DNA of 64,000 nucleotides from contig NZ_AP021901.1 in assembly GCF_018325905.1 (NCBI RefSeq), positions 3,782,001-3,846,000 of the forward strand, read 5' to 3'. The position numbers and the translations under genes were made by a program. This document shows, in pieces, positions 24,688-32,884 of the stretch (position 1 is the first letter of the stretch; every line of letters starts with the position of its first letter). This DNA is from Pseudomonas sp. St316. Lineage in GTDB: Bacteria; Pseudomonadota; Gammaproteobacteria; Pseudomonadales; Pseudomonadaceae. Under the pieces are notes generated by a model. It worked only from the letters and a program-made list of their open reading frames with translations. It was not told where the DNA came from and made no database searches.

Positions 24688-25689
24688 TCAGTGGGCGGCT
24701 TTTTCCAGGTAGGAGGTATCCACGATCTGATCAGTCTTGAGCGTGGTCTCGATAAAGCCCAGGTCGTGGGAGTAATCCATCAAGCGTTGGATGAACTGGA
24801 TGTCCGACGCCTGCAAATCCGCCGACCAGCCCAGCCGGGTACGGGCCTGGGCGACGATGGCGTCTGGGGCGATAGTCTTGCCGTCGGTGCCTTGCACCGC
24901 TTCAAGCTTGAATGCCTCGGCGATAAGCCGGTTCGACTCGGCGGGATGCTCATTGAGGAAGGCGATGGCCTTGCGATGGGCGCGGAGCAGCTTCACCACG
25001 TCATCCGGGCGCTCCTGCAAGGTTTTCGGCAAGGCGATCACCACGTACCACGGGTATTGGGGCAGCGCCTGGTTCACGTCCAGCAGGATCCGGCTCGAAC
25101 CGCGCAACACTGACTGGCTGACGAAGGGCTCCCAGGAAAATGCCGCGTCGACAATGCCCCGTTCCAGGGCGGCGTTCATGTTGCCTGGCGGCATGTCGAT
25201 GATATCCAGGTCCTTGTCAGGATCGAGACCGGCCTTTTCCTTCAGGACATAACCGCGCAACAGCACATCCATGCCACTGCCCTTCTTGACCCCAGCGAGT
25301 TTTTTCCCCTTGAGCGCGTCGAGGTGGGTGATCGGGCTCTTCGCGTCGACAATCACCGCGGCCTGACCGTAATTGACCTTCGCCAGGATCCGGCTTTGCA
25401 GCCCGCGGGAAAACCACTGGTACACCGGTGGGGTGCCGACGTAGGCAACATCCAGTTCACCGGCAGCCAGAGCCTGCTGGATCACCGGGCCATCGCCCAA
25501 CGCCTTGAGGTCGACATTCAAGCCTTCCTCACGGTAGTAACCCTGTTTATCGGCGATCAGCGCCGGGGCGTTGGCCATGGCAAAGACATAGCCCACACGC
25601 AAGGGTTTCTCCTCGCCAGCCACGGCACAGGCGCTGCCTGCCAACGTGGCAACAGACAAGGTAAGGGCAAGCAGCGAACGTTTGATCAT
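24688..25689 (-). CDS. ABC transporter substrate-binding protein, SsuA/TauA type
   Basis: A signal peptide (MIKRSLLALTLSVATLAGSA, then CAVAG) is followed by LRVGYVFAMANAPALIADKQ, GYYREEGLNVDL, and AAGELDVAYVGTPPVY, typical of the NMT1/SsuA binding fold. YVLKEKAGLDPDKDLDIIDM and ALERGIVDAAFSWEPFVSQS are later conserved positions. At 333 residues it is full length. It starts inside the stop of the ATPase gene (four-base overlap). The ligand cannot be assigned; sulfonate, taurine or pyrimidine-type compounds are all possible in this family. Confidence 0.9.
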   Translation of the reverse strand: MIKRSLLALTLSVATLAGSACAVAGEEKPLRVGYVFAMANAPALIADKQGYYREEGLNVDLKALGDGPVIQQALAAGELDVAYVGTPPVYQWFSRGLQSRILAKVNYGQAAVIVDAKSPITHLDALKGKKLAGVKKGSGMDVLLRGYVLKEKAGLDPDKDLDIIDMPPGNMNAALERGIVDAAFSWEPFVSQSVLRGSSRILLDVNQALPQYPWYVVIALPKTLQERPDDVVKLLRAHRKAIAFLNEHPAESNRLIAEAFKLEAVQGTDGKTIAPDAIVAQARTRLGWSADLQASDIQFIQRLMDYSHDLGFIETTLKTDQIVDTSYLEKAAH

Positions 25690-26525
25690 GCTGTCAGCTC
25701 AAGTCGAGGGGTGGGATAAACAATGGCCTGGGACGCGCCCATCACCTGGGCAATGCGCGTCATCAGTTCATTGCGGTAATCCAGGAAAGCCGGCAGGCGG
25801 CGGGTTTGCAGGTTGCTGCGGGGGCGCGGCAGGTGAATCTCCAGCTCGCTATGAATACCGCCCGGCGCGATGTTGAGCACGACGACCCGATCGGCCAGGA
25901 ACACCGCTTCGTCGATATCGTGGGTGATGAACAACACCGTCTGGCCGAGTTCGGCCCAGAGGCGCAACGTCTCTTCGTTCATGCTGTTGCGACTGATGGC
26001 ATCGAGCGCGGCGAACGGCTCGTCCATCAGTAGCACGCTGGGTTCGAGGGCCAGGGTCCTGGCCAAAGAGACACGCTGTTGCATGCCACCGGAAAGCTGG
26101 TGCGGCAGCCGATGCGCCGCATTCTCCAGGCCGACCATACGCAGGTACTGCAACGCCTGTGCGCGCTGCTGCGATGCGTCGGTCTGGGCGCTCATGCGCA
26201 AACCGAAACGGACGTTTTCCAAAGCACTCAACCAGGGAAACAATTGCGGCGCCTGGAACACATAACCCAACTCCGAACGCTCCGGGCGTACCGCTGTCTG
26301 GTTGATCGTGATGCGCCCGCTTTGCGGTTGTACGAACCCCGACAACAAGTTCAGCAACGTGGTTTTGCCACAACCGGATGGCCCCAGGATCGCGACGAAC
26401 TCGCCGGGCCTGGCGTTCAGGCTGAAAGAGGAAAACACCCGGTGCCCATTGGGGTAACTGAAGTTGATGTCATCGACCGTCAGGGCATCGGCTTGCGGCG
26501 GTGCGTAAGGAAAGGTTTTGAGCAT
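25686..26525 (-). CDS. ABC transporter ATP-binding protein, SsuB/TauB type
   Basis: Walker A LGPSGCGKTTLLNLL, Q-loop VFQAPQLFPWL, signature LSGGMQQRVSLART, Walker B VLLMDEPFAALD and switch FITHDIDEAVFL are all intact. About 279 residues if translation begins at ATG 26525; earlier in-frame starts at 26567 and 26594 run into the palindromic operator candidate. The first gene of the leftward operon ATPase, binding protein, permease, DUF3604. It is divergent from a GntR gene that probably controls it. Confidence 0.9.
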   Translation of the reverse strand: MLKTFPYAPPQADALTVDDINFSYPNGHRVFSSFSLNARPGEFVAILGPSGCGKTTLLNLLSGFVQPQSGRITINQTAVRPERSELGYVFQAPQLFPWLSALENVRFGLRMSAQTDASQQRAQALQYLRMVGLENAAHRLPHQLSGGMQQRVSLARTLALEPSVLLMDEPFAALDAISRNSMNEETLRLWAELGQTVLFITHDIDEAVFLADRVVVLNIAPGGIHSELEIHLPRPRSNLQTRRLPAFLDYRNELMTRIAQVMGASQAIVYPTPRLELTA

Positions 26526-26566
26526 GGCAAGTGTCGTCAGGTCGTTTACAATAGGAATGCCTGACA

Positions 26567-26578
26567 TAATACGTATTA
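26567..26578. promoter_or_regulatory. Candidate GntR operator, perfect 12-bp palindrome
   Basis: TAATACGTATTA lies between the divergent starts of the ABC operon (26525) and the GntR gene (26659). The centre and AT-rich arms are compatible with a HutC-type GntR site, but no bound consensus is known here. Confidence 0.4.
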
Positions 26579-26658
26579 ATACAAGTAGTCCCAATAACCT
26601 ATTTTTATAACCTTAGAAGTGAAGGCACCCGCCCCACTCAAGGCCATGGAAGCTGACA

Positions 26659-27402
26659 GTGTCCACCTCCATTCTTCGCGACAGCACCACTTCGCTCTAC
26701 GAACAGATCGCCCACCAATTGCTGGAGGAAATCCAACGCGGCGACTACGAACCCAGCGGCAAGCTACCGTCCGAGGCGCAGTTGGGCGAACGGTTCGGCG
26801 TGAGCCGCGTCACGGTTCGCCTGGCAGTGGGCAAGCTCAGCGACGACGGCGTGGTGGAGCGCAAGCAAGGCAAAGGCACTTTCGTGGCGGCCAAACAAGT
26901 GCGCCACGGCCTGGATGCGTTGCGCAGCTTTCATGAGGCGTTGTTGCTGCAAGGGTTGCAACCGAGCATGCAGGTGGTCAGCCATGCTCTGCAGCCCGTT
27001 CCAGAGCCCCTGCGTAGTTTGTTCGAGGGAGCAGACGACTGCCTGCTCCTGGAGCGGTTGCACTTCGTCGATGACGAACCCATCGCGTTGGGGCGCAGCC
27101 ACTTACCGGCAGAACTGGCCAGAGTGGCCTGGGCTGAAGTCGAACATCAGCCGATCTATTCCATTCTCGAGTCGATCACCGGCCTGGCGGTCACCCGTGC
27201 CGACCTGGCCATCCGTGCGCAGGAAGCCGACAAAAGCCTGGCCAGCGCGTTGCAGGTCAAACGCGGCGCCGCGCTGCTGGTCATGGAGCGCACGTCCTAT
27301 TTTGCCGACGGCCGCTGCTGCGACCGCACAACGTTTTTCATCCGCCCGGAACGCTATGCCTTCATTCTCAGTGGGGTTTTCAAATCCACGACGGCCAATT
27401 GA
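26659..27402 (+). CDS. GntR-family (HutC/UTRA) transcriptional regulator
   Basis: Residues 8-75 are a GntR winged helix (LYEQIAHQLLEEIQRGDYEP, SGKLPSEAQLGERFGVSRVT, DGVVERKQGKGTFVAAK). Residues 90-240 are a UTRA effector domain (LLLERLHFVDDEPIALGRSH, PIYSILESITGLAVTRADL, LLVMERTSYF). GTG 26659 gives a normal 247-residue protein; a GGA lies upstream. It diverges from the sulfonate-type ABC operon and likely represses it until the substrate or a product binds. Confidence 0.9.
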   Translation: MSTSILRDSTTSLYEQIAHQLLEEIQRGDYEPSGKLPSEAQLGERFGVSRVTVRLAVGKLSDDGVVERKQGKGTFVAAKQVRHGLDALRSFHEALLLQGLQPSMQVVSHALQPVPEPLRSLFEGADDCLLLERLHFVDDEPIALGRSHLPAELARVAWAEVEHQPIYSILESITGLAVTRADLAIRAQEADKSLASALQVKRGAALLVMERTSYFADGRCCDRTTFFIRPERYAFILSGVFKSTTAN

Positions 27403-27419
27403 TCTCGACGGATTACGAG

Positions 27420-28385
27420 TCAAATTGATGAGGCGGCTGGAGCCGGCCTGACAAAGCACTGCTCCAGGACCCGTTGTCCCCATTGCTGCCCTTCCTGCTC
27501 CCGTTCCAACTTGAAACCGAAATCCTCGTACAGCTTGCGGGCAGCATCGAGCCCCTGGAACGTCCAAAGGCTCGTTGAGCTAAAACCCCATTCGTCACAG
27601 AACTTCATCGCTTCAGCCAACAAGCGTCTACCGGCGCCCTTGCCTCGTGCCGAATCATCCAGAATGAAGCAACGCAGCACCGCACTGCCGCACTCTCCTT
27701 CGCCGTCGATGGCAATTGAACCAACCACTCGTTCGCCATCCAGTGCCACCCAGACCTCGTTGCGTGGGTTGTGCAAACGCCCCATCAGTTCCGCCATGTC
27801 CGTTGCCACCAGGCTTTCGAACGACTGGCCGAAGTTTGAATGCCTGGCGTAATAGTCCGCATGCATTTGCACAATACGGCCAATGACGCCAGGCCGGTAA
27901 CCTCGGGCAATCTGCAACTGCGCCGGCGCAGGTGGCTCTGCACCGAGCCGATGAGCCTGCAACGCGACGGCATAGCTGACAATCCCCTCACTCACGATCT
28001 GACATTGCCCGCTGGATAAGTGAGACATGGCCGCGACAACCTGTTGCGTGGCGAAAGCATCGATGGCTCGAAGGGTGTTTTGCCCCTGCGCGGTGAGCCG
28101 CAGTCGCTTGGCTCGCGCATCCTGTTCATGGGCAATTTCTTCAATTTCGCCGGCCTCGACGAGCTTGCGAACCATCCGGCTTACGCTGGATTTATCCAGG
28201 CCAAGTAGCTCGACAAGCTCGCCCGCCGTCAGCGATTGGCGATTGCCGAGTTCGACTATGGTGTGCACCGACGACGGCGGATAACCCGTCGCAGCCAGCG
28301 TGGTGTGCATGAACCCCAGCTCCCGCACCATGAGACGCGACGCCGAACGGATTTTTTCAATCAGATCTGGTGGCCACTGGTTCAC
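27420..28385 (-). CDS. MarR-type regulator fused to a GNAT acetyltransferase
   Basis: Residues 5-150 are a MarR winged helix (QSLTAGELVELLGLDKSSVS, RMVRKLVEAGEIEEIAHEQD, ARAKRLRLTAQG). Residues 165-321 are a GNAT domain with acetyl-CoA motif LDDSARGKGAGRRLLAEAM and SLWTFQGLDAARKLYEDFGF. GTG 28385 has GAGG five bases upstream; a TTG at 28409 would place the start next to the operator. MarR-GNAT fusions are known in proteobacteria and combine a DNA-binding sensor with acylation of a small molecule. A palindrome at 28410-28430 suggests autorepression. Acceptor substrate unknown. Confidence 0.85.
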   Translation of the reverse strand: MNQWPPDLIEKIRSASRLMVRELGFMHTTLAATGYPPSSVHTIVELGNRQSLTAGELVELLGLDKSSVSRMVRKLVEAGEIEEIAHEQDARAKRLRLTAQGQNTLRAIDAFATQQVVAAMSHLSSGQCQIVSEGIVSYAVALQAHRLGAEPPAPAQLQIARGYRPGVIGRIVQMHADYYARHSNFGQSFESLVATDMAELMGRLHNPRNEVWVALDGERVVGSIAIDGEGECGSAVLRCFILDDSARGKGAGRRLLAEAMKFCDEWGFSSTSLWTFQGLDAARKLYEDFGFKLEREQEGQQWGQRVLEQCFVRPAPAASSI

Positions 28386-28409
28386 GGGGACCTCGGACGC
28401 AATGAGCAA

Positions 28410-28430
28410 TTAGTTGCACCGCACAACTAA
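28410..28430. promoter_or_regulatory. Candidate MarR operator (7-7-7 inverted repeat)
   Basis: TTAGTTG and CAACTAA are perfect inverted repeats separated by seven bases, 25 bases upstream of the MarR-GNAT start. The TTAGTTG...CAACTAA shape is a common MarR binding pattern, so autoregulation is likely. Confidence 0.6.
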
Positions 28431-28556
28431 ATACCCATCAATGCGTTCAGTCAAGCTTTGCGGCCCAAATCCCAAGATAACGTCAAGACCATCCAGGTCT
28501 GTGGAATTGCCGCTCTCTCTACAGGTTGCTGGCCTATCAGCGATAAGACCAAGCGC

Positions 28557-29153
28557 TTATAGAGGCTCTGCGGTCTGGATGAGCGAGTTCAACACCAGCT
28601 TGATTTCAACAGCCGGGTCTTTATGCCCTTGCAATATCAGGCCTTCCGCCAGGGCGGTGAAGGTCTTGGCAAGCGCGGCGTAGGCCAGCGGCGGCTTCTT
28701 GCCAGCGTGATTGAATATGATGGTAATCAACTTGCCCAAGGCCTCGCTGTTTTCCTCATGCAAGTCGTAGTAATGCGGCGAGAATTCTTCATCGCGCAAG
28801 GCGATCAATTGCAACTCGGCATCGAGGATCGCACAGCGGGTATTGTTCTTCAGCGTGTCGATATAGGCATTCAAGCCGTGGCTCAACTGCTCCGCCGAAT
28901 ATCCCGAGGCCAGGGTCGTACTCAATCGGTCGATCTCAACTCGCTTGAAGCGTTGAGTCAATTGCAGCAGCAAGTCCGATTTACTTGAAAAATTTGAAAA
29001 AAAGGCGCCTTTGGAAAAGCCCGCCTCTTCGGCGATAACGTTGACGCTGGCGGCATGAAAGCCTTTTCGGATCATCAGCTCAGTGGCTGTGTCGAACAAT
29101 TTGTCTCTTGTTACTTGCTGGCTTTCTTCTCGACCTAGTCTCTTTTTGATCAC
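28557..29153 (-). CDS. TetR-family transcriptional regulator, candidate receptor of the adjacent biosynthetic cluster
   Basis: The N-terminal helix-turn-helix reads LFDTATELMIRKGFHAASVN, VIAEEAGFSKGAFFSNFSSK. The C-terminal ligand domain is about 140 residues with a TetR_C_6-like helical pattern (YDLHEENSEALGKLITIIFN). GTG 29153 follows AGGAG; a TTG at 29174 would be the longer alternative. It is divergent from the SDR-ligase-HAD-monooxygenase-ACP-KS operon across 511 bases. Streptomyces gamma-butyrolactone receptors (ArpA, ScbR) are also TetR proteins placed next to AfsA genes, which makes this protein a candidate receptor for the product. That role is inferred. Confidence 0.85.
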   Translation of the reverse strand: MIKKRLGREESQQVTRDKLFDTATELMIRKGFHAASVNVIAEEAGFSKGAFFSNFSSKSDLLLQLTQRFKRVEIDRLSTTLASGYSAEQLSHGLNAYIDTLKNNTRCAILDAELQLIALRDEEFSPHYYDLHEENSEALGKLITIIFNHAGKKPPLAYAALAKTFTALAEGLILQGHKDPAVEIKLVLNSLIQTAEPL

Positions 29154-29664
29154 GCCCTCGGCTCCTTTGGCCAAACAAGATAGCTATGTGTAACTGGATG
29201 CAACAAAGCGACTACTCACTGTACGTAACCCGTTTTCGCCATCATATCTTATACGCGCCTTGTTCAATCATTTACATTTTAACTTTCAAAAAGCGCCATG
29301 TATGTGCCATGTAGTTGGAACAGCCGCAAAGGCACGCTAGATGGGCTACCCGCCACAATTTTTGCTGGGATACGGGTGAGTCAAAATTTTCGTTTCGCCA
29401 CCCTTGATGACTCCCTACCGTCCTTTTGAGCGGCTCAAACTGGATATTTTCCTGGCTTCCACCCTGCGCAGGAACGTGAAAAATCGCGCAGAAAGCCCGA
29501 TTCAGAGCCATCCGATCGACAATCCGACGAAATACCACTTGATTTTCAGATACCGAATGGTTTTTACTTGCGCCGTTGGTGGAGCCCAACGCCTGATCAG
29601 CGCATCGAGTCAGCGACACTGTTCTCGATGCAATGCCAGGTCACCTCACAGGAGCGGGATTTTA
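29154..29664. promoter_or_regulatory. Long divergent control region of the AfsA-type cluster
   Basis: This 511-base gap separates the TetR start from the SDR start and is visibly more AT-rich than its surroundings (for example around 29225-29300 and 29365-29400). It should hold both promoters and the TetR operator. A tract with ACTCACTGTACGT near 29215-29228 looks like half of a TetR site, but I see no perfect dyad. The ORF that extends upstream of 29665 lacks a ribosome binding site and is not used. Confidence 0.5.
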
Positions 29665-30678
29665 ATGGAATATGCCTTCGTTACAGGCGCTACTGGCCTG
29701 CTCGGGAATAATGTCGTTCGTGCGCTGTTAAAGCGGAACATCAAAGTAAAAGCGCTGGTTCGTTCCGTAGAGAAAGCCAGGAAACAGTTCGGCAGCCTGC
29801 CCGTAGAGTTGGTCGAAGGCGACATGCTTAATGTCGAGGCCTTCGCCCATGCCCTGCAAGGATGTGACGCCCTGTTTCATACGGCAGCCTATTTCCGCGA
29901 CAGTTACAAAGGCGGGAAACATTGGCAAAAACTGTATGACACCAATGTGACCGGCACCGAGCGCTTGTTGCAAGCCGCTTATGACGCCGGAATCCGTCGT
30001 GCCGTCCATACCTCCTCCATTGCCGTGTTGAAGGGCAATCGGGACCAAGTGATCGATGAAACCATGTCTCGCAGCGAATTGGAGGCAGACGATTACTACT
30101 TGAGCAAGATATTGTCCGAACAGAAGGTCCAGCAATTCCTGACCCAGCACCCGGACATGTTTATCACCATGGTCCTGCCAGGTTGGATGTTCGGCCCCGG
30201 TGATATCGGCCCTACATCGTCAGGACAGTTCCTGCTCGATTTTGTCGGACAAAAATTGCCCGGTGTACTCCCCGGAAGCTTTTCCGTTGTCGATGCCCGG
30301 GATGTAGCCGAGCATCAAATCGCCGCCATCACCCGCGGCAGGTCCGGGGAGCGTTACCTGGCCGCCGGCAATCACATGGACATGAAGAGCATTTTCCAAG
30401 CGCTGTCCAGCGTCAGCGGGATAAAAGCCCCAGAGCGAAAAGTGCCCCTGTTCATGCTGCGAATCATCGCGCTTATTTATGAAGGTTATTACCGGATCAC
30501 AAAAAAACCGGTGCTCATCAGTACGTCCACGGTCAAGCTCATGGAGCAAGAACAAGGCCGTACTCATTTCAGCCACAACAAAAGCTCAAGGGAGTTGGAG
30601 TGCAAGTTCCGCCCTGTCGCTGAAACCCTGACCGATACCCTGGACTGGTATCGGAATAACAACTACACAGATGCTTAA
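29665..30678 (+). CDS. NAD(P)-dependent SDR reductase/epimerase (dihydroflavonol-reductase type)
   Basis: This is an extended SDR of 337 residues. It shows FVTGATGLLGNNVVRALLKR (nucleotide binding), HTSSIAVL (catalytic Ser region) and DDYYLSKILSE (YXXXK). GGAG precedes ATG 29665. It is the first gene of the cluster. In A-factor biosynthesis a reductase acts on the butenolide made by AfsA; this enzyme could play that part, though BprA/ScbB relatives differ in subfamily. Reduction of a beta-keto acyl chain is the other natural role. The C-terminal third (LRIIALIYEGYYRITKKPVL) suggests peripheral membrane contact. Confidence 0.8.
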   Translation: MEYAFVTGATGLLGNNVVRALLKRNIKVKALVRSVEKARKQFGSLPVELVEGDMLNVEAFAHALQGCDALFHTAAYFRDSYKGGKHWQKLYDTNVTGTERLLQAAYDAGIRRAVHTSSIAVLKGNRDQVIDETMSRSELEADDYYLSKILSEQKVQQFLTQHPDMFITMVLPGWMFGPGDIGPTSSGQFLLDFVGQKLPGVLPGSFSVVDARDVAEHQIAAITRGRSGERYLAAGNHMDMKSIFQALSSVSGIKAPERKVPLFMLRIIALIYEGYYRITKKPVLISTSTVKLMEQEQGRTHFSHNKSSRELECKFRPVAETLTDTLDWYRNNNYTDA

Positions 30679-30759
30679 TTGAAACAATTCATATATAGCC
30701 TACCTCTGTAGTACTTTTTTTGACTGGCCAAATATCCAAGGATTGAGAGAGGTTGGTAA

Positions 30760-32280
30760 ATGAAAAACCTTTCATATAAAGAAGGTTTCCTGCATCGCTT
30801 TGTCGGTTTTTCAGAATCGTTCCCCGAGCAAGTTGCTATTCGGCATCTGGACACGGAAGAAGATACCGTTACTTACCGCGAGTTGCGAATCAAAGCTGAA
30901 CAATGCAATGGCGCCCTGACAGCGCTCGGTGTATTGCCTGGCGACAAAGTAGCGCTGGTGTTGCCCAATGGCGTGGCGTTCATCGCTTACTACCTGGCGA
31001 TCATCGGGCGGGGAGCTATCCCGGTCATCCTCAACTACAAGTTGACCTCCTTCGAAATGGCCAATGTCGTCAGCCTCGCCAGGCCGACGCTCGTGGTCAC
31101 GACCGAAACGCTATGGGTGCAACACAGTGAGGTATTCCAGGCTGACAACGGTGTCAGGCACTCCCTGGTGCTGGACGGTGGGAGCGAGCCGGCTTCGCCC
31201 CTGCCCGCAAACGCAACGGCCCTCTCTCAATTGCCTTGCCAGATCGAACCCTTGTTGTTACCCGAGGGCAATCCGATCGTCTCGGTACAATTCACCTATC
31301 GTGGCATCGGCAGGCCGCTGGCGGTTTCTCACCGTTATCTGGACCTGACGCAATCGAGCGATGGGCTGCATGAGCACTTTCATCTGCAAGGCGTCGGCTC
31401 CGTTCATCTGGTGACGCTGCCGCTGTATGCCATCTTCGGCCTGTCCGTGATGATGGTGTTTCCCTTGAGCATTGGCGCCACGCTGCTCATGACCAATACC
31501 CTGCTCAATCGAGACCTCGCTGAAGTCCTGTCCGAGCATCAGGTCACTTTTGCCTGCCTGGTGCCTGACGTCATTCGCTACTTCAATACGCGCCTGGCCA
31601 AGCGCAAAGGCGCGCTGTTGCCGTTGCACCCGCAGTTGATGATTTACTCGGGCGGCAGCCACCTGCCGGCCGATGAAGCCGAGAAGCTGGGGAAGTTGCT
31701 GGGGTGCAATCCGGTGCTGCAGGGCTATGGATTGACCGAAAGCATGCCCGTGATCGTCCAGAGCTCGATTGGTCCGGTCCACCGTGGCGCCATGGGCCAG
31801 CCGATCAGCGGTGTGCAGCTGCGAATCGTCGATGCCCAGGGCCAGGACGTAGCGCCTGGGCGTATCGGCGAACTGCTGATACGTGGCTCGATGGTGATCG
31901 ACGGCTATAACGATGCCGAGGACACCAATGCGCGGTTCTTCCGCGATGGCTGGTTCCACAGCGGTGACCTGGTCTGGCAGGACGACGATGGGCATGTGTT
32001 TTTCTATTGCCAACGCCTGCGAATCTCGAAGATCAAGGCGCAGATGGTCGACCTGGTGGAAATCGAATCCGTCGCCCTCAAGCACCCTCACGTGGTGCGC
32101 GCCAAGGCTTACATCGTCCCGGACCACAAGGAAGTCAACGTGCTGCACCTGTGTGTCGAAGGGACCGGTGAGCTGACCCAGAACGCGCTGTCCACCCAGC
32201 TTTCGCGCTACCTATCGGGCTTCAAGCTGCCCAAGACCATCGAGATTACTTCTCTCAAGGAAGAGGCACATGCACGCTAA
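30760..32280 (+). CDS. Acyl-AMP ligase-like protein with degenerate motifs
   Basis: The 506-residue protein follows the ANL fold: VALVLPNGVAFIAYYLAIIG, A5 LQGYGLTESMPV, A7 IGELLIRGSMVIDGY and WFHSGDLVWQDDDGH. Two key parts differ. The A3 phosphate loop, normally Y-T-S-G-T-T-G-x-P-K, reads FTYRGIGRPLAVSH, and the chain ends at LPKTIEITSLKEEAHAR, before the A10 segment that carries the catalytic Lys. It may load or hold an acyl chain without full activity, or use another partner. It overlaps the HAD gene by 11 bases, so the early end looks native and not a sequencing frameshift. Confidence 0.75.
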   Translation: MKNLSYKEGFLHRFVGFSESFPEQVAIRHLDTEEDTVTYRELRIKAEQCNGALTALGVLPGDKVALVLPNGVAFIAYYLAIIGRGAIPVILNYKLTSFEMANVVSLARPTLVVTTETLWVQHSEVFQADNGVRHSLVLDGGSEPASPLPANATALSQLPCQIEPLLLPEGNPIVSVQFTYRGIGRPLAVSHRYLDLTQSSDGLHEHFHLQGVGSVHLVTLPLYAIFGLSVMMVFPLSIGATLLMTNTLLNRDLAEVLSEHQVTFACLVPDVIRYFNTRLAKRKGALLPLHPQLMIYSGGSHLPADEAEKLGKLLGCNPVLQGYGLTESMPVIVQSSIGPVHRGAMGQPISGVQLRIVDAQGQDVAPGRIGELLIRGSMVIDGYNDAEDTNARFFRDGWFHSGDLVWQDDDGHVFFYCQRLRISKIKAQMVDLVEIESVALKHPHVVRAKAYIVPDHKEVNVLHLCVEGTGELTQNALSTQLSRYLSGFKLPKTIEITSLKEEAHAR

Positions 32281-32881
32281 CAGCACACAACCGGTACTGG
32301 CCGTTTTCGACTTCGACGGCACGTTGACCGACCGGCACACGTTCTGGCGCTACATGCGCTTTATCGTGGGCACCCGTTCGTTCTGGCTCCGGATCATTCC
32401 CCTGCTGCCCAAGATGCTCAGCGTGATCGTCGGCATCACCCCGCTGATGCAAGCACGCCTGGCCTTTATTGCCTGCTACCTGGGCGGCCTGTCGGTGGAG
32501 CAAGAGCGCGAGCATGCCAAGTATTTCATCAGCGAGCTGCTGCCGCTGTGGCTCAGGCCCGAGGCGTTGCGGCGGCTGCAATGGCATCAATCCATGGGAC
32601 ACGTCACCGCGCTGGTGAGCAATTCGCCGGAAAACTACCTGATCCCCTGGGGCCAGGCCGCGGGTTTTGATTATGTGTGCGGCACCCGCCTGGCAACGGC
32701 GAAGAACAAGCTGACCGGCGGGATATCCGGTACCAACTGTGTAGAGAGAGAGAAAGTCACGCGGCTCAAAGGCTGCTTGAGCAATCTTGATGATTTTTAC
32801 ATTTATGCCTACGGCGATTCATCTGGCGACGACGCCCTGCTCGGCATTGCCAACTCGCCCTTCTACAGAAACTGGTACTGA
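32270..32881 (+). CDS. HAD-IB-type phosphatase
   Basis: Motif I AVFDFDGTLTDRHTFWRYM has both Asp residues; motif II is LVSNSPENYL; motif III/IV is YAYGDSSGDDALL. At 203 residues this is a typical SerB/HAD-IB single-domain phosphatase. ATG 32270 lies within the end of the ligase gene. In the methylenomycin furan pathway the HAD enzyme MmfP removes phosphate from the intermediate made by the AfsA homologue MmfL, and in A-factor biosynthesis a phosphatase step is also needed. A matching role here is inference. Confidence 0.85.
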   Translation: MHANSTQPVLAVFDFDGTLTDRHTFWRYMRFIVGTRSFWLRIIPLLPKMLSVIVGITPLMQARLAFIACYLGGLSVEQEREHAKYFISELLPLWLRPEALRRLQWHQSMGHVTALVSNSPENYLIPWGQAAGFDYVCGTRLATAKNKLTGGISGTNCVEREKVTRLKGCLSNLDDFYIYAYGDSSGDDALLGIANSPFYRNWY

Positions 32882-32884
32882 TCG

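Noticed and set aside
29404..29664. N-terminal extension of the SDR gene by 87 residues
   Set aside because: The Rossmann start FVTGATG follows ATG 29665 at once with GGAG upstream; the extension has no family match and lies in the control region.
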